Source: Clostridiaceae bacterium Marseille-Q4143 (GTDB taxonomy: Bacteria > Bacillota > Clostridia > Lachnospirales > Lachnospiraceae). Taken from it: a stretch of DNA of 64,000 bases. Numbering within the stretch: position 1 is the first letter of the stretch; each line of letters starts with the position of its first letter. Below are positions 6,836-15,418 of the stretch, one piece after another. Both the position numbers and the translations under genes were made by a program. The stretch is taken from assembly GCA_018228645.1 (NCBI GenBank), contig CP073693.1:2614416-2678415 (forward strand), in the 5' to 3' direction. Under the pieces are notes generated by a model. It searched no databases. It had not been told where the DNA came from and worked only from the letters and a program-made list of their open reading frames with translations.

Positions 6836-8194
6836 ATGGCATTTGACAGTTTATCAGAAAAACTACAGAACGTATTTAAGAACCTTCGGGGTAAAGGAAG
6901 ACTGACCGAGGCCGATGTAAAAGCAGGTCTGAAAGAAGTCAAACTTGCGCTTCTGGAAGCGGATGTAAGTTTCAAAGTAGTAAAGCAGTTCATCAAAGCG
7001 GTGGAGGAAAGGGCAGTCGGTACGGATGTGCTGGAAAGCCTGACACCGGGGCAGACCGTCATCAAGATTGTAAATGAAGAGATGGTCAAGCTGATGGGAA
7101 GCGAGACGACAGAGATTAAGCTTCGCCCTTCCAACGAGATTACGGTTATTATGATGACTGGTCTTCAGGGAGCAGGTAAGACGACTACCGCAGCAAAGCT
7201 GGCCGGAAAGTTCAAGATCAAAGGCCGCAAGGTATTGCTGACAGCCTGTGATGTGTACCGCCCCGCAGCTATTAAGCAGCTGCAGGTCAATGGTGAGAAG
7301 CAGGGCGTGGAAGTATTTTCCATGGGAGATCAGAACAAGCCGGTGGATATTGCAAAGGCTGCCGTGGAACATGCGAAAAAGCATGGAATGAGCGTTGTCA
7401 TTCTGGATACCGCAGGACGTCTTCACATTGATGAATCCATGATGGAAGAGCTTGTGGAGATCAAGGAAAATGTCAATGTCGATTACAGTATTCTGGTTGT
7501 GGATTCCATGACTGGACAGGATGCAGTAAATGTAGCTTCCACTTTCGTGGATAAGGTAGGCATTGATGGTGTGATCCTTACCAAGCTGGATGGTGATACC
7601 CGTGGTGGTGCGGCACTTTCCATCCGCGCAGTGACCGGAAAACCGATCCTCTATGTCGGCATGGGTGAGAAACTCTCCGATCTGGAACAGTTCTATCCGG
7701 ACCGTATGGCATCCCGAATTCTTGGCATGGGTGATATTCTGACCATGATTGAGAAGGCGCAGGAGTCCATTGACGAAGAGCAGTCCAAGAAGATGGTTCA
7801 GAAGATGAAGAAGAACCAGTTCGACTTCGAGGATTATCTGGAAAGTATGCGGCAGATGAAGAAGATGGGCGGTATCGGCGCTCTCTTGGGTATGATGCCG
7901 GGGATGGGCGGCGCGCAGATGAAGCAGCTGGAAGATGCTGTGGATGAGAAGAAGATGGCCCGTATTGAGGCAATGATTCTTTCCATGACCGTCAAGGAAC
8001 GTCAGAATCCGTCGATTCTGAATCCATCCAGAAAGCGCAGAATTGCCAACGGCGCAGGTGTGGATATCAGTGAAGTCAACCGTCTGGTAAAACAGTTCGA
8101 GCAGAGCAGAAAGATGATGAAGCAGATGCCGGGACTGATGGGCGGCAAAGGTAAATTTGGTAAAAAAGGAATGTTCGGCAAATTACCCTTCTAG
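6836..8194 (+). CDS. ffh: Signal recognition particle GTPase Ffh
   Basis: SRP54 homologue that binds signal sequences on the ribosome and, with FtsY, targets membrane and secreted proteins to SecYEG. 452 residues, normal length. The N domain is at about 1-85, the G domain shows 'GLQGAGKTTTAAKLA' (P-loop, about 106-120), 'DTAGR' near 189 and 'TKLDGDTRGG' near 247. The methionine-rich M domain follows (about 320-452, with many MM pairs and GMMPGMGG) for SRP RNA and signal peptide binding. No 4.5S/SRP RNA is recognised nearby. Confidence 0.97.
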   Translation: MAFDSLSEKLQNVFKNLRGKGRLTEADVKAGLKEVKLALLEADVSFKVVKQFIKAVEERAVGTDVLESLTPGQTVIKIVNEEMVKLMGSETTEIKLRPSNEITVIMMTGLQGAGKTTTAAKLAGKFKIKGRKVLLTACDVYRPAAIKQLQVNGEKQGVEVFSMGDQNKPVDIAKAAVEHAKKHGMSVVILDTAGRLHIDESMMEELVEIKENVNVDYSILVVDSMTGQDAVNVASTFVDKVGIDGVILTKLDGDTRGGAALSIRAVTGKPILYVGMGEKLSDLEQFYPDRMASRILGMGDILTMIEKAQESIDEEQSKKMVQKMKKNQFDFEDYLESMRQMKKMGGIGALLGMMPGMGGAQMKQLEDAVDEKKMARIEAMILSMTVKERQNPSILNPSRKRRIANGAGVDISEVNRLVKQFEQSRKMMKQMPGLMGGKGKFGKKGMFGKLPF

Positions 8195-8272
8195 GGAACA
8201 GATGCATCCGGATTTTCCGTTTACAATATAGAATATAAACTACAATACATTTATTTAATGGAGGAAGAAACA

Positions 8273-8518
8273 ATGGCAGTAAAGATCAGATTAAGAAGAA
8301 TGGGACAGAAAAAGGCACCGTTTTACAGAGTAATCGTAGCAGATTCCAGATCCCCGCGTGACGGACGTTTCATCGAGGAGATCGGAACTTATGATCCGAA
8401 CAACGATCCGAGCACTTTCAACATCAACGAAGAGGCAGCTAAAAAATGGCTTGCAAACGGCGCTCAGCCGACCGAGATGGTTGGAAAACTGTTTAAACTG
8501 GCAGGAATCACCAAATAA
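8273..8518 (+). CDS. rpsP: Ribosomal protein bS16
   Basis: Small-subunit ribosomal protein of 81 residues beginning [19 protein letters not shown], the family signature. An in-frame ATG at 8258 overlaps the GGAGGAAG ribosome site, so the second ATG at 8273 is the start. First of the rpsP-khpA-rimM-trmD-rplS cluster. A T/A-rich 60-base gap after ffh (with TTTACA and CAATAC-like boxes) may hold an internal promoter. Confidence 0.97.
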   Translation: MAVKIRLRRMGQKKAPFYRVIVADSRSPRDGRFIEEIGTYDPNNDPSTFNINEEAAKKWLANGAQPTEMVGKLFKLAGITK

Positions 8519-8552
8519 GTTCTTTTCTTAAGGACACCACGGAGGTGGAAGT

Positions 8553-8783
8553 ATGAAAAAACTGGTAGAGGTGATTGCAAAGTCACTGGTTGACCATCCG
8601 GATGAGGTGGTTGTCACCGAGACGGAAAAGGAAAATGCTACAATCGTAGAACTTCACGTAGCAGCAGACGATATGGGTAAGGTGATCGGCAAACAGGGCC
8701 GCATTGCAAAAGCCATCCGTTCTGTCGTGAAGGCAGCAGCTTCCAAAGACGATAAAAAAGTAGTAGTAGAGATCGTACAGTAA
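8553..8783 (+). CDS. khpA: KhpA (YlqC) KH-domain RNA-binding protein
   Basis: Small RNA-binding protein of 76 residues, nearly all one KH domain with the GXXG loop in 'VIGKQGRIAKAIRSVV' (about residues 43-58). In pneumococcus and related bacteria KhpA pairs with KhpB/Jag and affects cell elongation and mRNAs. It has a GGAGG ribosome site and follows rpsP by 34 bases. A GC-rich hairpin separates it from rimM. Confidence 0.93.
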   Translation: MKKLVEVIAKSLVDHPDEVVVTETEKENATIVELHVAADDMGKVIGKQGRIAKAIRSVVKAAASKDDKKVVVEIVQ

Positions 8784-8796
8784 TTAACGGTCGCGG

Positions 8797-8870
8797 ACAG
8801 GACGCCGTGACCGGAAGCTCCGGGCCGATAGGCTTGTGGGTTCCCGGTTCTCCGGCGTCCTTTCATTATT
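8797..8870 (+). terminator. GC-rich hairpin between khpA and rimM (attenuator or terminator)
   Basis: GGACGCCG (8797-8804) pairs with CGGCGTCC (8853-8860) and, inside it, ACCGG (8807-8811) with CCGGT (8844-8848). TTTCATTATTAT follows, which is a weak U-tract. No separate promoter for rimM is obvious, so partial termination or mRNA stabilisation is more likely than a full stop. Confidence 0.5.
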
Positions 8871-8888
8871 ATCATGGAGAACGTATTG

Positions 8889-9398
8889 ATGGAAGATTTT
8901 TTAAGAGTTGGTGTGATCTCTTCCACGCATGGTGTGCGCGGAGAGGTTAAAGTATTTCCGACGACAGATGATCCGACCAGATTCAAGAAGTTAAAGGAAG
9001 TGATTCTGGATACCGGAAGAGAAAAGAAAACGCTGGAAATTGAACAGGTAAAATTTTTCAAAAATCAGGTCATTCTGAAGTTTAAGGGCTTCAATAATAT
9101 AGATGAAATCATGCCTTACAAGGGCAAAGATCTGCTGATTCCGAGAGAGAAAGCTGTGCCGTTGGGAGAGAATGAAAATTTTATTGCGGATCTCATCGAC
9201 ATGGAAGTAGTGACGGACGAAGGCAAGGCTCTGGGAACCTTAATCGATGTCATGGAGACAGGAGCCAATGATGTCTATGTGGTAGAGACTTCTGATGGTG
9301 AGGAGATCCTGCTTCCGGCCATCCGGGACTGCATTCTGGATGTGAATGTAGAAGAAAAACGCATGACGGTTCATGTGCTGGAGGGATTGCTGGACTAA
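8889..9398 (+). CDS. rimM: Ribosome maturation factor RimM
   Basis: Assembly factor that binds uS19 and helps 16S 3' domain maturation. 169 residues from the ATG at 8889, chosen because GGAGA lies 8 bases upstream; an ATG at 8874 overlaps that site. The N-terminal barrel has '[19 protein letters not shown]' (about residues 8-26), and the C-terminal PRC-barrel has '[16 protein letters not shown]' and 'ILLPAI'. Its TAA overlaps the trmD ATG as TAATG. Confidence 0.95.
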   Translation: MEDFLRVGVISSTHGVRGEVKVFPTTDDPTRFKKLKEVILDTGREKKTLEIEQVKFFKNQVILKFKGFNNIDEIMPYKGKDLLIPREKAVPLGENENFIADLIDMEVVTDEGKALGTLIDVMETGANDVYVVETSDGEEILLPAIRDCILDVNVEEKRMTVHVLEGLLD

Positions 9399-10129
9399 TG
9401 AATTTTCATGTTTTAACACTGTTTCCGGATATGATCCGAGACGGATTTCAGACAAGTATTACAGGAAGGGCGGTAGAAAAAGGACTGTTGAGTCTGGATA
9501 CCGTCAATATCCGTGATTTTTCCGTTAATAAACATAACCGGGTCGATGATTATCCCTATGGCGGCGGCGCCGGTATGGTCATGCAGGCAGAACCGGTTTA
9601 TCTGGCTTATCAGTCGGTTGCTGAAAAGCTCCCGAAGAAGCCGAAGGTCCTGTATATGAGCCCGCAGGGAAAAGTCTTCAACCAGAGGATGGCAGAAGAA
9701 CTGGCACAGGAGGAGGAAATTGTCTTCCTGTGCGGTCATTATGAAGGTATTGATGAACGGGTGCTGGAAGAGATTGTTGATGAAGAAGTGTCCATTGGTG
9801 ATTATGTTCTGACCGGAGGTGAACTTCCGGCACTGGTCATTATGGATGCGGTGTCCCGCCTGGTGGGGGGTGTACTTCATAATGAAGATTCGGCGGAATT
9901 TGATTCGTTTCATGATAATCTGCTGGAATATCCCCAGTACAGCCGTCCGGAAGTGTGGCGCGACAAAGCAGTGCCGCCCATCCTGATGTCCGGCCATCAT
10001 GCTAATGTGGAGAAATGGAGAAGAGAACAGTCTTTGATCCGTACTTTGGAGCGAAGACCGGATTTGCTGGAAAACGCAAATCTTACAAAACAAGATAAAA
10101 AATTCCTTGCCAAGTTAAAAGAAGTATGA
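9398..10129 (+). CDS. trmD: tRNA (guanine-37-N1)-methyltransferase TrmD
   Basis: SAM-dependent methylation of G37 in tRNAs that read CUN, CCN and CGG, preventing +1 frameshifts. 243 residues. The SPOUT deep knot is in '[19 protein letters not shown]' (about residues 131-149); '[11 protein letters not shown]' (about 52-62) and '[10 protein letters not shown]' (about 112-121) are also typical. The start overlaps rimM by one base. The rplS promoter lies across its last codons. Confidence 0.97.
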   Translation: MNFHVLTLFPDMIRDGFQTSITGRAVEKGLLSLDTVNIRDFSVNKHNRVDDYPYGGGAGMVMQAEPVYLAYQSVAEKLPKKPKVLYMSPQGKVFNQRMAEELAQEEEIVFLCGHYEGIDERVLEEIVDEEVSIGDYVLTGGELPALVIMDAVSRLVGGVLHNEDSAEFDSFHDNLLEYPQYSRPEVWRDKAVPPILMSGHHANVEKWRREQSLIRTLERRPDLLENANLTKQDKKFLAKLKEV

Positions 10130-10135
10130 TAGAAT
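10107..10135 (+). promoter_or_regulatory. Promoter of rplS across the end of trmD
   Basis: TTGCCA (10107-10112), a 17-base spacer and TAGAAT (10130-10135). A start near 10142 gives a leader of about 75 bases before rplS, room for an L19-type autoregulatory leader, though I cannot identify one by eye. Confidence 0.5.
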
Positions 10136-10217
10136 AAAATGCGTTGTGAGAAAAAGGAGATGGTCCTCTGTTACCGGAAGGGTATTAAGAACATCGAAGT
10201 GAATAAGGAGGAACACA

Positions 10218-10565
10218 ATGAACGAGATTATTAAGAGCCTTGAGGCTGCACAGCTGAAAGCAGAAGTACCGAGCTTTAGCGTAGGAGATACTGTAAAAGT
10301 ATACGCAAAGATCAAAGAGGGTAACCGCGAGAGAATTCAGGTATTCGAGGGAACCGTACTGAAGAAACAGGGTGGAAGCAACAGAGAAACCTTCACTGTT
10401 AGAAAGAATTCCAACGGTATCGGCGTAGAGAAAACCTGGCCGCTGCATTCCCCGAACGTAGAGAAAGTAGAAGTTGTTCGTCATGGTAAAGTAAGACGTG
10501 CAAAACTGAACTACTTAAGAGACCGCGTTGGTAAAGCAGCAAAGGTTAAAGAGCTTGTAAAATAA
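10218..10565 (+). CDS. rplS: Ribosomal protein bL19
   Basis: Large-subunit protein at the 30S-50S interface. 115 residues with the family features '[20 protein letters not shown]' (about 22-41), 'FEGTVL' and '[25 protein letters not shown]' near the C-terminus. AAGGAGG lies 6 bases before the ATG. It ends 28 bases before a strong terminator. Confidence 0.97.
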   Translation: MNEIIKSLEAAQLKAEVPSFSVGDTVKVYAKIKEGNRERIQVFEGTVLKKQGGSNRETFTVRKNSNGIGVEKTWPLHSPNVEKVEVVRHGKVRRAKLNYLRDRVGKAAKVKELVK

Positions 10566-10593
10566 TTACGGCGGTGAATAAGCTATGAATGTG

Positions 10594-10627
10594 AGGGACA
10601 TATACGAGAGTATTATGTCCCTTTTTT
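10594..10627 (+). terminator. Terminator after rplS
   Basis: GGGACATA (10595-10602) pairs with TATGTCCC (10614-10621), followed by TTTTTT. Separates the ribosomal genes from the signal peptidase group. Confidence 0.85.
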
Positions 10628-10646
10628 CACATAAGGAGACAGATGC

Positions 10647-11237
10647 ATGAGAAGAAAAGGGCTCAGTTTTTACAAAAGAAGAAAAAAAATTCAGGCATCT
10701 GCGATTCAGGATATTTTCTTCTGGGCAGGAGAATGTGTTCTGGCATTTGCCATTGGCTGCATTCTTGTTTTTTATTTTATGACAAGGCTGACCTGTGTCG
10801 GACAGGCAATGGAACCGGCCATTAACAGTGGTGACAGTGTGCTGGTCAATCGGTTTACGTATCTGGTGTCAGCACCGAAACCGGGAGATGTAGTCGTATT
10901 TAAACCCAATGGAAATGAGAGATCGCATTATTATATGCGCCGTGTGATCGCAGAACCCGGAGATAAAGTGCAGATCAAAGATGGTTTTGTCTATGTAAAC
11001 GGAGAACTTTTCGAGACCGGGCTTGGCAGCGAACAGATGGATTATGCAGGTGTGGCGGAAGAAGAGATTACCATAGGGGACGGAGAATACTTTGTCCTGG
11101 GTGATAACCGGAATCAGAGTGAAGACAGCCGTAACGCGGACATTGGAAATGTAAAAAAAGAAGATATCTATGGAAAGGCATGGTTCGTGTGCCTGCCATG
11201 GGAGAATTTTGGCCCAATTCCCAAAGGGCATTCATAA
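10647..11237 (+). CDS. Signal peptidase I paralogue lacking the Ser/Lys dyad
   Basis: Member of the S26 signal peptidase I family by fold: an N-terminal membrane anchor (about residues 22-45), box B-like 'VGQAMEPAI' (51-59), box D-like 'MRRVIAEPGDKV' (97-108) and box E 'GDNRNQSEDSR'. The nucleophilic serine normally just before the Met of box B is Ala54, and the general-base lysine of box D is Arg98. As written this 196-residue protein cannot use the standard Ser-Lys mechanism. The fold is otherwise intact and an intact paralogue starts 0.9 kb downstream. A regulatory or scaffolding pseudoenzyme is inferred; sequencing error at two separate codons is unlikely. Confidence 0.85.
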   Translation: MRRKGLSFYKRRKKIQASAIQDIFFWAGECVLAFAIGCILVFYFMTRLTCVGQAMEPAINSGDSVLVNRFTYLVSAPKPGDVVVFKPNGNERSHYYMRRVIAEPGDKVQIKDGFVYVNGELFETGLGSEQMDYAGVAEEEITIGDGEYFVLGDNRNQSEDSRNADIGNVKKEDIYGKAWFVCLPWENFGPIPKGHS

Positions 11238-11248
11238 GGAGAGAACGG

Positions 11249-12112
11249 ATGAACATACAGTGGTACCCGGGACATATGACGAAGGCCCGGCGAATGATGC
11301 AGGAAAATATCAAGCTGATCGACCTGATTATCGAGCTGGTGGATGCGAGAGCACCGCTGTCCAGCAGAAATCCGGATATTGATGAGCTGGGAAAAGGAAA
11401 AGCACGGCTGATCCTTCTAAATAAGGCAGATCTGGCCAGCGATCGCGCCAATGATGCATGGGCAGCATATTTCCGTGAGAAAGGCTGCTTCGTAGTGAAA
11501 CTGGATTCCAGAAGCAAGAATGGCATGAAGGAAGTACAGACAGTTATCCAGGATGCATGTAAGGAAAAGACGGAGAGAGACCGTAAGAGAGGAATTCTGA
11601 ATCGTCCGGTACGTGCTATGGTGGTGGGAATTCCCAATGTTGGAAAGTCCACGTTTATTAACAGTTTTGCAGGACGTGCCTGTGCAAAAACCGGTAATAA
11701 GCCAGGAGTGACCAAGGGCGCACAGTGGATCCGTCTGAATAAGCAGGTAGAACTTCTGGATACCCCAGGAATCTTATGGCCGAAATTTGATGACCAGAAG
11801 GTAGGGCTTCGTCTGGCCATGCTGGGTTCTGTCAATGATGAGATACTGAATCTGGAAGAACTGGCAGCGGAGCTGGGAGCATTCCTGCTGGAACGTTTCC
11901 CGGAGACTCTGACGGCAAGATATGGAATGACAATTTCCGAAAGTGACGGAAAAGAAGCTGTATTAAGCGGAATTGCAGATGCCAGAGGATGCCTGATGAA
12001 GGGCGGAGAACCGGATCTTAAGAAAGCGGCGTCTTTCCTGCTGGATGATTTCAGAAGCGGAAGACTTGGCCGTATTACACTGGAATTCCCGGAAAAAAGC
12101 CAGGGAGAGTGA
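11249..12112 (+). CDS. rbgA: Ribosome biogenesis GTPase RbgA/YlqF
   Basis: Circularly permuted GTPase needed for late 50S assembly. 287 residues from the ATG at 11249, chosen because AAGGAGAG is 5 bases upstream; longer frames would overlap the preceding gene. G4 'NKADL' (about residue 54) precedes G1 'GIPNVGKSTFIN' (about 126-137) and G3 'DTPGI' near 172, the permuted order. Starts with the family-typical MNIQWYPGHMTKA. The downstream signal peptidase follows within 5 bases. Confidence 0.95.
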   Translation: MNIQWYPGHMTKARRMMQENIKLIDLIIELVDARAPLSSRNPDIDELGKGKARLILLNKADLASDRANDAWAAYFREKGCFVVKLDSRSKNGMKEVQTVIQDACKEKTERDRKRGILNRPVRAMVVGIPNVGKSTFINSFAGRACAKTGNKPGVTKGAQWIRLNKQVELLDTPGILWPKFDDQKVGLRLAMLGSVNDEILNLEELAAELGAFLLERFPETLTARYGMTISESDGKEAVLSGIADARGCLMKGGEPDLKKAASFLLDDFRSGRLGRITLEFPEKSQGE

Positions 12113-12117
12113 CATTC

Positions 12118-12669
12118 ATGGGAAAAGAGAAGAGCAGAGGCATCGCAGGAGAAATCCTGAGTTTTCTGTTATACGTGGTAGTTGTAGTTGGGATTACGTT
12201 CCTGATTATTCATTATGTGGGTCAGAGAACCTACGTGAGTGGAAGTTCCATGGAAAATACGTTAAGCGACGGAGATAATCTGATTGTAGACAAGATTACA
12301 TACCGTTTTTCTGATCCAAAGAGATATGATATTATCGTATTTCCGTATCAGTATGAAGAAAATACGTATTTTATCAAACGAATTATCGGACTTCCCGGTG
12401 AGACCGTGCAGATTGTTGACGGAATAATCTATATTGATGGGGAAGCATTGCAGGAATCCTATGGTCGTGAAGTGATGAAAAATTCCGGTCTGGCAGCAGA
12501 TCCGGTTACTCTGGGAGAAGATGAATACTTTGTCCTTGGAGATAATCGAAATGACAGTACGGACAGCCGCGATCCAAGCGTCGGAAAGATTCCACGTGAT
12601 CGGATCATTGGAAGAGCATGGGTGAGGATCTGGCCCCTTTCCAAAATCGGAATATTGAGGCATCAGTAA
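12118..12669 (+). CDS. lepB: Signal peptidase I (intact)
   Basis: Membrane serine protease that removes signal peptides outside the membrane. 183 residues from the ATG at 12118, which has GGGAG 10 bases upstream; a GTG at 12109 is too close to that site. One membrane anchor lies at about residues 13-33. Box B 'SGSSMENTL' has the nucleophile Ser44, and box D 'YFIKRIIGLPGE' has the general base Lys87. Box E 'GDNRNDSTDSR' is present. This is the catalytically complete partner of the paralogue at 10647. Its stop overlaps the rnhB start (TAATG). Confidence 0.95.
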   Translation: MGKEKSRGIAGEILSFLLYVVVVVGITFLIIHYVGQRTYVSGSSMENTLSDGDNLIVDKITYRFSDPKRYDIIVFPYQYEENTYFIKRIIGLPGETVQIVDGIIYIDGEALQESYGREVMKNSGLAADPVTLGEDEYFVLGDNRNDSTDSRDPSVGKIPRDRIIGRAWVRIWPLSKIGILRHQ

Positions 12670-13340
12670 TGACGAAAAAAGAAGAACGAGAATTAAAAAA
12701 ACAGCAGAAGCTGGAAGCGGAACTGCTCCGGCTGGAAGGTATGACGGTCTATGAGAAAGAATATGCCGCTCATGGTCTGATCTGCGGAATTGACGAAGTA
12801 GGCAGAGGCCCGCTGGCAGGCCCTGTGGTGGCAGGTGCAGTCATTCTGCCGCCGGACTGTCGGATCCTCTATCTGAATGACTCTAAGAAACTGACAGAGC
12901 GCCGCAGGGAGCTTCTCTATGATGAGATTATGGAGAAAGCGGTGGCAGTAGGTATCGGAGTCGTTAGCCAGGAAATGATTGATGAGATCAATATCCTTCA
13001 GGCAACGTATGAAGCTATGCGCCAGGCAGTCGGAAAATTGAGTGTCCGTCCAGATGTCCTGCTGAACGATGCAGTGACGATACCGGGACTTTTACAGGAA
13101 CAGATTCCGATTATCAAGGGAGATGCCAAAAGTCTGTCCATTGCGGCAGCCAGTGTGGTGGCCAAAGTAACCAGAGACCGGATGATGGAAGCGTTGGATG
13201 AGAAATATCCGGCATACCATTTTGCATCTAACAAAGGATATGGTTCTGCTGCTCATATGGCGGCTCTCCGTGAATATGGACCATGTCCGCTTCATCGGAG
13301 AACCTTTATACGGAACATATGTGGAGAACAAAGCAGCTGA
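12669..13340 (+). CDS. rnhB: Ribonuclease HII
   Basis: Removes RNA from RNA-DNA hybrids and single ribonucleotides from DNA. 223 residues from the ATG overlapping the lepB stop. The catalytic Asp-Glu pair is in 'GIDEVGRGPLAGPVVAGAV' (about residues 40-58); further acidic residues lie in 'LNDAVTIPG' and 'TRDRMMEALDEKYP'. A lysine/glutamate-rich N-terminal stretch of about 35 residues precedes the domain. The stop overlaps yraN (TGATG). Confidence 0.95.
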   Translation: MTKKEERELKKQQKLEAELLRLEGMTVYEKEYAAHGLICGIDEVGRGPLAGPVVAGAVILPPDCRILYLNDSKKLTERRRELLYDEIMEKAVAVGIGVVSQEMIDEINILQATYEAMRQAVGKLSVRPDVLLNDAVTIPGLLQEQIPIIKGDAKSLSIAAASVVAKVTRDRMMEALDEKYPAYHFASNKGYGSAAHMAALREYGPCPLHRRTFIRNICGEQSS

Positions 13341-13690
13341 TGAATAAACGGCAGACAGGCAGTGCGTATGAAACGCTTGCCGCAGACTGGCTGAAACAGC
13401 ACGGTTACCAGATTACAGAGAAAAATTATCGCTGCGGTCAGGGAGAGATTGATCTGATCGCAGAGAAAGACGGGTATCTGGTTTTTGTGGAAGTAAAATA
13501 CCGGAGGACTGGTCAGAAAGGTGATCCGGCTGAGGCGGTGGATTATCGAAAACAAAAAAAGATTTCAAAAGTGGCAGAGTATTATTGCTGGAAAAAAAGG
13601 AAGCTGAATCAGCCATGCCGCTTTGATGTGATCTGTGTGCTGGGGCAGGAGATCCGGCATATTGAACATGCATTTGAATGTTGCATATAG
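13340..13690 (+). CDS. yraN: YraN family endonuclease-like protein (UPF0102)
   Basis: 116 residues with the restriction-endonuclease-like signature 'CGQGEIDLIAEKDGYLVFVEVK' spread over about residues 34-55, split here as GEIDLIA then FVEVK. Almost always beside rnhB; presumed DNA repair or recombination role, unproven. The start overlaps the rnhB stop by one base, so the two are translationally coupled. Confidence 0.9.
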   Translation: MNKRQTGSAYETLAADWLKQHGYQITEKNYRCGQGEIDLIAEKDGYLVFVEVKYRRTGQKGDPAEAVDYRKQKKISKVAEYYCWKKRKLNQPCRFDVICVLGQEIRHIEHAFECCI

Positions 13691-13709
13691 AAGACAGGAG
13701 ACGCAAGTG

Positions 13710-14552
13710 ATGTGGAAGAAAAAAACAGAAGCAGAAGACATGCGGCTTGTGGAGAAAAATGGCGTACCATATTTCGTGTTTAAAAATCTGGAGAACACGG
13801 GATTGGTGCGCCATGGTTTTTCCACGAGACTGGGTGGAGTCAGTGAAGGCTTTTTAAGTTCTATGAATTTAAGCTTTACCCGGGGTGATGATCCGGAAAA
13901 AGTACGGGAAAATTTCCGGAGAATGGGAACAGCGATTGGTTTTGAGACGAAAGATCTGGTACTATCTGATCAGACTCATACGGCCAATGTCCGGCGGGTG
14001 ACGGAAGCAGACCGCGGAAAAGGTTTTGACAAGGAAAAGGATTATACGGATACGGACGGCCTTATTACCAATGTGCCGGGACTGATGCTTGTCACCATTT
14101 ATGCAGACTGTGTCCCTCTGTATTTTGTGGATCCGGTTCATAAAGCTATCGGACTTTCTCATTCCGGCTGGAAGGGAACAGTTCATCGAATGGGAAAAGT
14201 GACACTGGAACGGATGGCAGAGGAATTTGGTACCCGTCCTGAGGATGTACAGGCTGCTATTGGTCCGTCCATCTGTCAGGACTGCTATGAAGTAAGTGAA
14301 GATGTGGCAGAAGCATTTATGAATGAATTTGCCGATCATCAGGATGATCAGCTTGTATATCGTAAGGATAATGGAAAATATCAGCTGAATCTGTGGCGTG
14401 CCAACGAGCTTGTGCTCCTGGAGGCAGGTATCCGTCCGGAGTATCTGACAATCACCAATGTCTGTACCTGCTGTAATCAAGAGCTTTTGTTTTCCCACAG
14501 AGCCAGTCATGGACAGAGGGGTAATCTTGGTGCATTTCTTGGATTGAAATAA
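13710..14552 (+). CDS. pgeF: YfiH/PgeF family purine nucleosidase or peptidoglycan editing factor
   Basis: 280-residue protein of the 'multicopper polyphenol oxidase' family, now linked to zinc-dependent purine nucleoside phosphorolysis and to peptidoglycan precursor editing. Motifs: 'RHGFSTRLGGVS' near residue 34, 'YADCVPLYFVDP' (about 131-142), 'LSHSGWKGTVHRMG' (about 147-160), with Cys and His zinc ligands. Start at 13710 has AGGAG upstream; a GTG 3 bases earlier is an alternative. The family annotation as laccase should be avoided. Confidence 0.88.
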   Translation: MWKKKTEAEDMRLVEKNGVPYFVFKNLENTGLVRHGFSTRLGGVSEGFLSSMNLSFTRGDDPEKVRENFRRMGTAIGFETKDLVLSDQTHTANVRRVTEADRGKGFDKEKDYTDTDGLITNVPGLMLVTIYADCVPLYFVDPVHKAIGLSHSGWKGTVHRMGKVTLERMAEEFGTRPEDVQAAIGPSICQDCYEVSEDVAEAFMNEFADHQDDQLVYRKDNGKYQLNLWRANELVLLEAGIRPEYLTITNVCTCCNQELLFSHRASHGQRGNLGAFLGLK

Positions 14553-14597
14553 GGAAATTCTGCAAAGTGAAAATCTTCCATAGTCGTGACAAGATAG

Positions 14598-14630
14598 TGT
14601 CTATACAAAAAGACAGCCAGCACCTAGAAT
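14598..14630 (+). promoter_or_regulatory. Probable nagBA promoter with a NagR/DasR-like operator
   Basis: A -35-like TATACA (14602-14607), a 17-base spacer and TAGAAT (14625-14630). The -35 overlaps TGTCTATACA (14598-14607), whose core GTCTATAC differs at one base from GTCTAGAC of the GntR-family NagR/DasR site. This would be a repressor site responding to glucosamine 6-phosphate. Suggestive only. Confidence 0.35.
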
Positions 14631-14668
14631 AAAGGCAGTACAAGGAAATAACTACAAGAGGGTGAAGA

Positions 14669-15403
14669 ATGATGAAAATTATTAAAGCAAAAGATTACAA
14701 CGACATGAGCCGTAAGGCAGCAAACATTATTTCCGCACAGGTAATTATGAAACCGGACTGTGTGCTGGGCCTGGCTACCGGTTCCACACCGGTCGGAACC
14801 TACAAACAGCTCATTGAATGGTATGAGAAAGGAGATCTCGATTTCGGTGATGTAACGACTGTCAATCTTGACGAGTATAAGGGACTGCCGAGAGAAAATG
14901 ATCAGAGCTATTTCTATTTCATGAATCATAATCTGTTTGACTATGTGAATATTAATCCGGAGAGAACGCATCTTCCGAACGGTATGAACCTGAATGCGGA
15001 GGAAGAGTGTGCAAGATATGAGGAAGTGATCCGTTCTACAGGCGGTGTCGATCTGCAGCTTCTTGGTCTGGGACACAACGGACATATCGGATTCAACGAG
15101 CCGGGAGAAGCATTTGAGACGGAGACCCATTGTGTCGATCTGCAGGAGAGGACCATTGAGGCAAATAAGAGATTTTTCGCATCCATCGACGAGGTTCCGA
15201 AGCAGGCATATACCATGGGTATCAAGACCATTATGATGGCAAAGAAGATTCTGGTTGTAGTCAGCGGTGAGGACAAGGCAGAGACTGTAAAGAACGCATT
15301 CTTTGGACCGGTTACTCCGCAGGTTCCGGCATCTATCCTTCAGATGCATCCGGATGTAACGATTGTTGCTGATGAAGCAGCGCTGTCCAAATGCGATCTG
15401 TAA
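14669..15403 (+). CDS. nagB: Glucosamine-6-phosphate deaminase
   Basis: Converts glucosamine 6-phosphate to fructose 6-phosphate and ammonia. 244 residues. 'LGLATGSTPVGTY' (about 32-44, phosphate loop), 'NLDEYKGL' (about 67-74, catalytic Asp) and 'GHNGHIGFNEPG' (about 134-145, catalytic His) are all intact. Ribosome site AAGAGGGTG sits 6 bases before the first of two tandem ATGs. nagA follows after 15 bases, so the pair degrades N-acetylglucosamine from host mucin or cell wall. Confidence 0.96.
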   Translation: MMKIIKAKDYNDMSRKAANIISAQVIMKPDCVLGLATGSTPVGTYKQLIEWYEKGDLDFGDVTTVNLDEYKGLPRENDQSYFYFMNHNLFDYVNINPERTHLPNGMNLNAEEECARYEEVIRSTGGVDLQLLGLGHNGHIGFNEPGEAFETETHCVDLQERTIEANKRFFASIDEVPKQAYTMGIKTIMMAKKILVVVSGEDKAETVKNAFFGPVTPQVPASILQMHPDVTIVADEAALSKCDL

Positions 15404-15418
15404 GCAGGAGGCGGTAAG

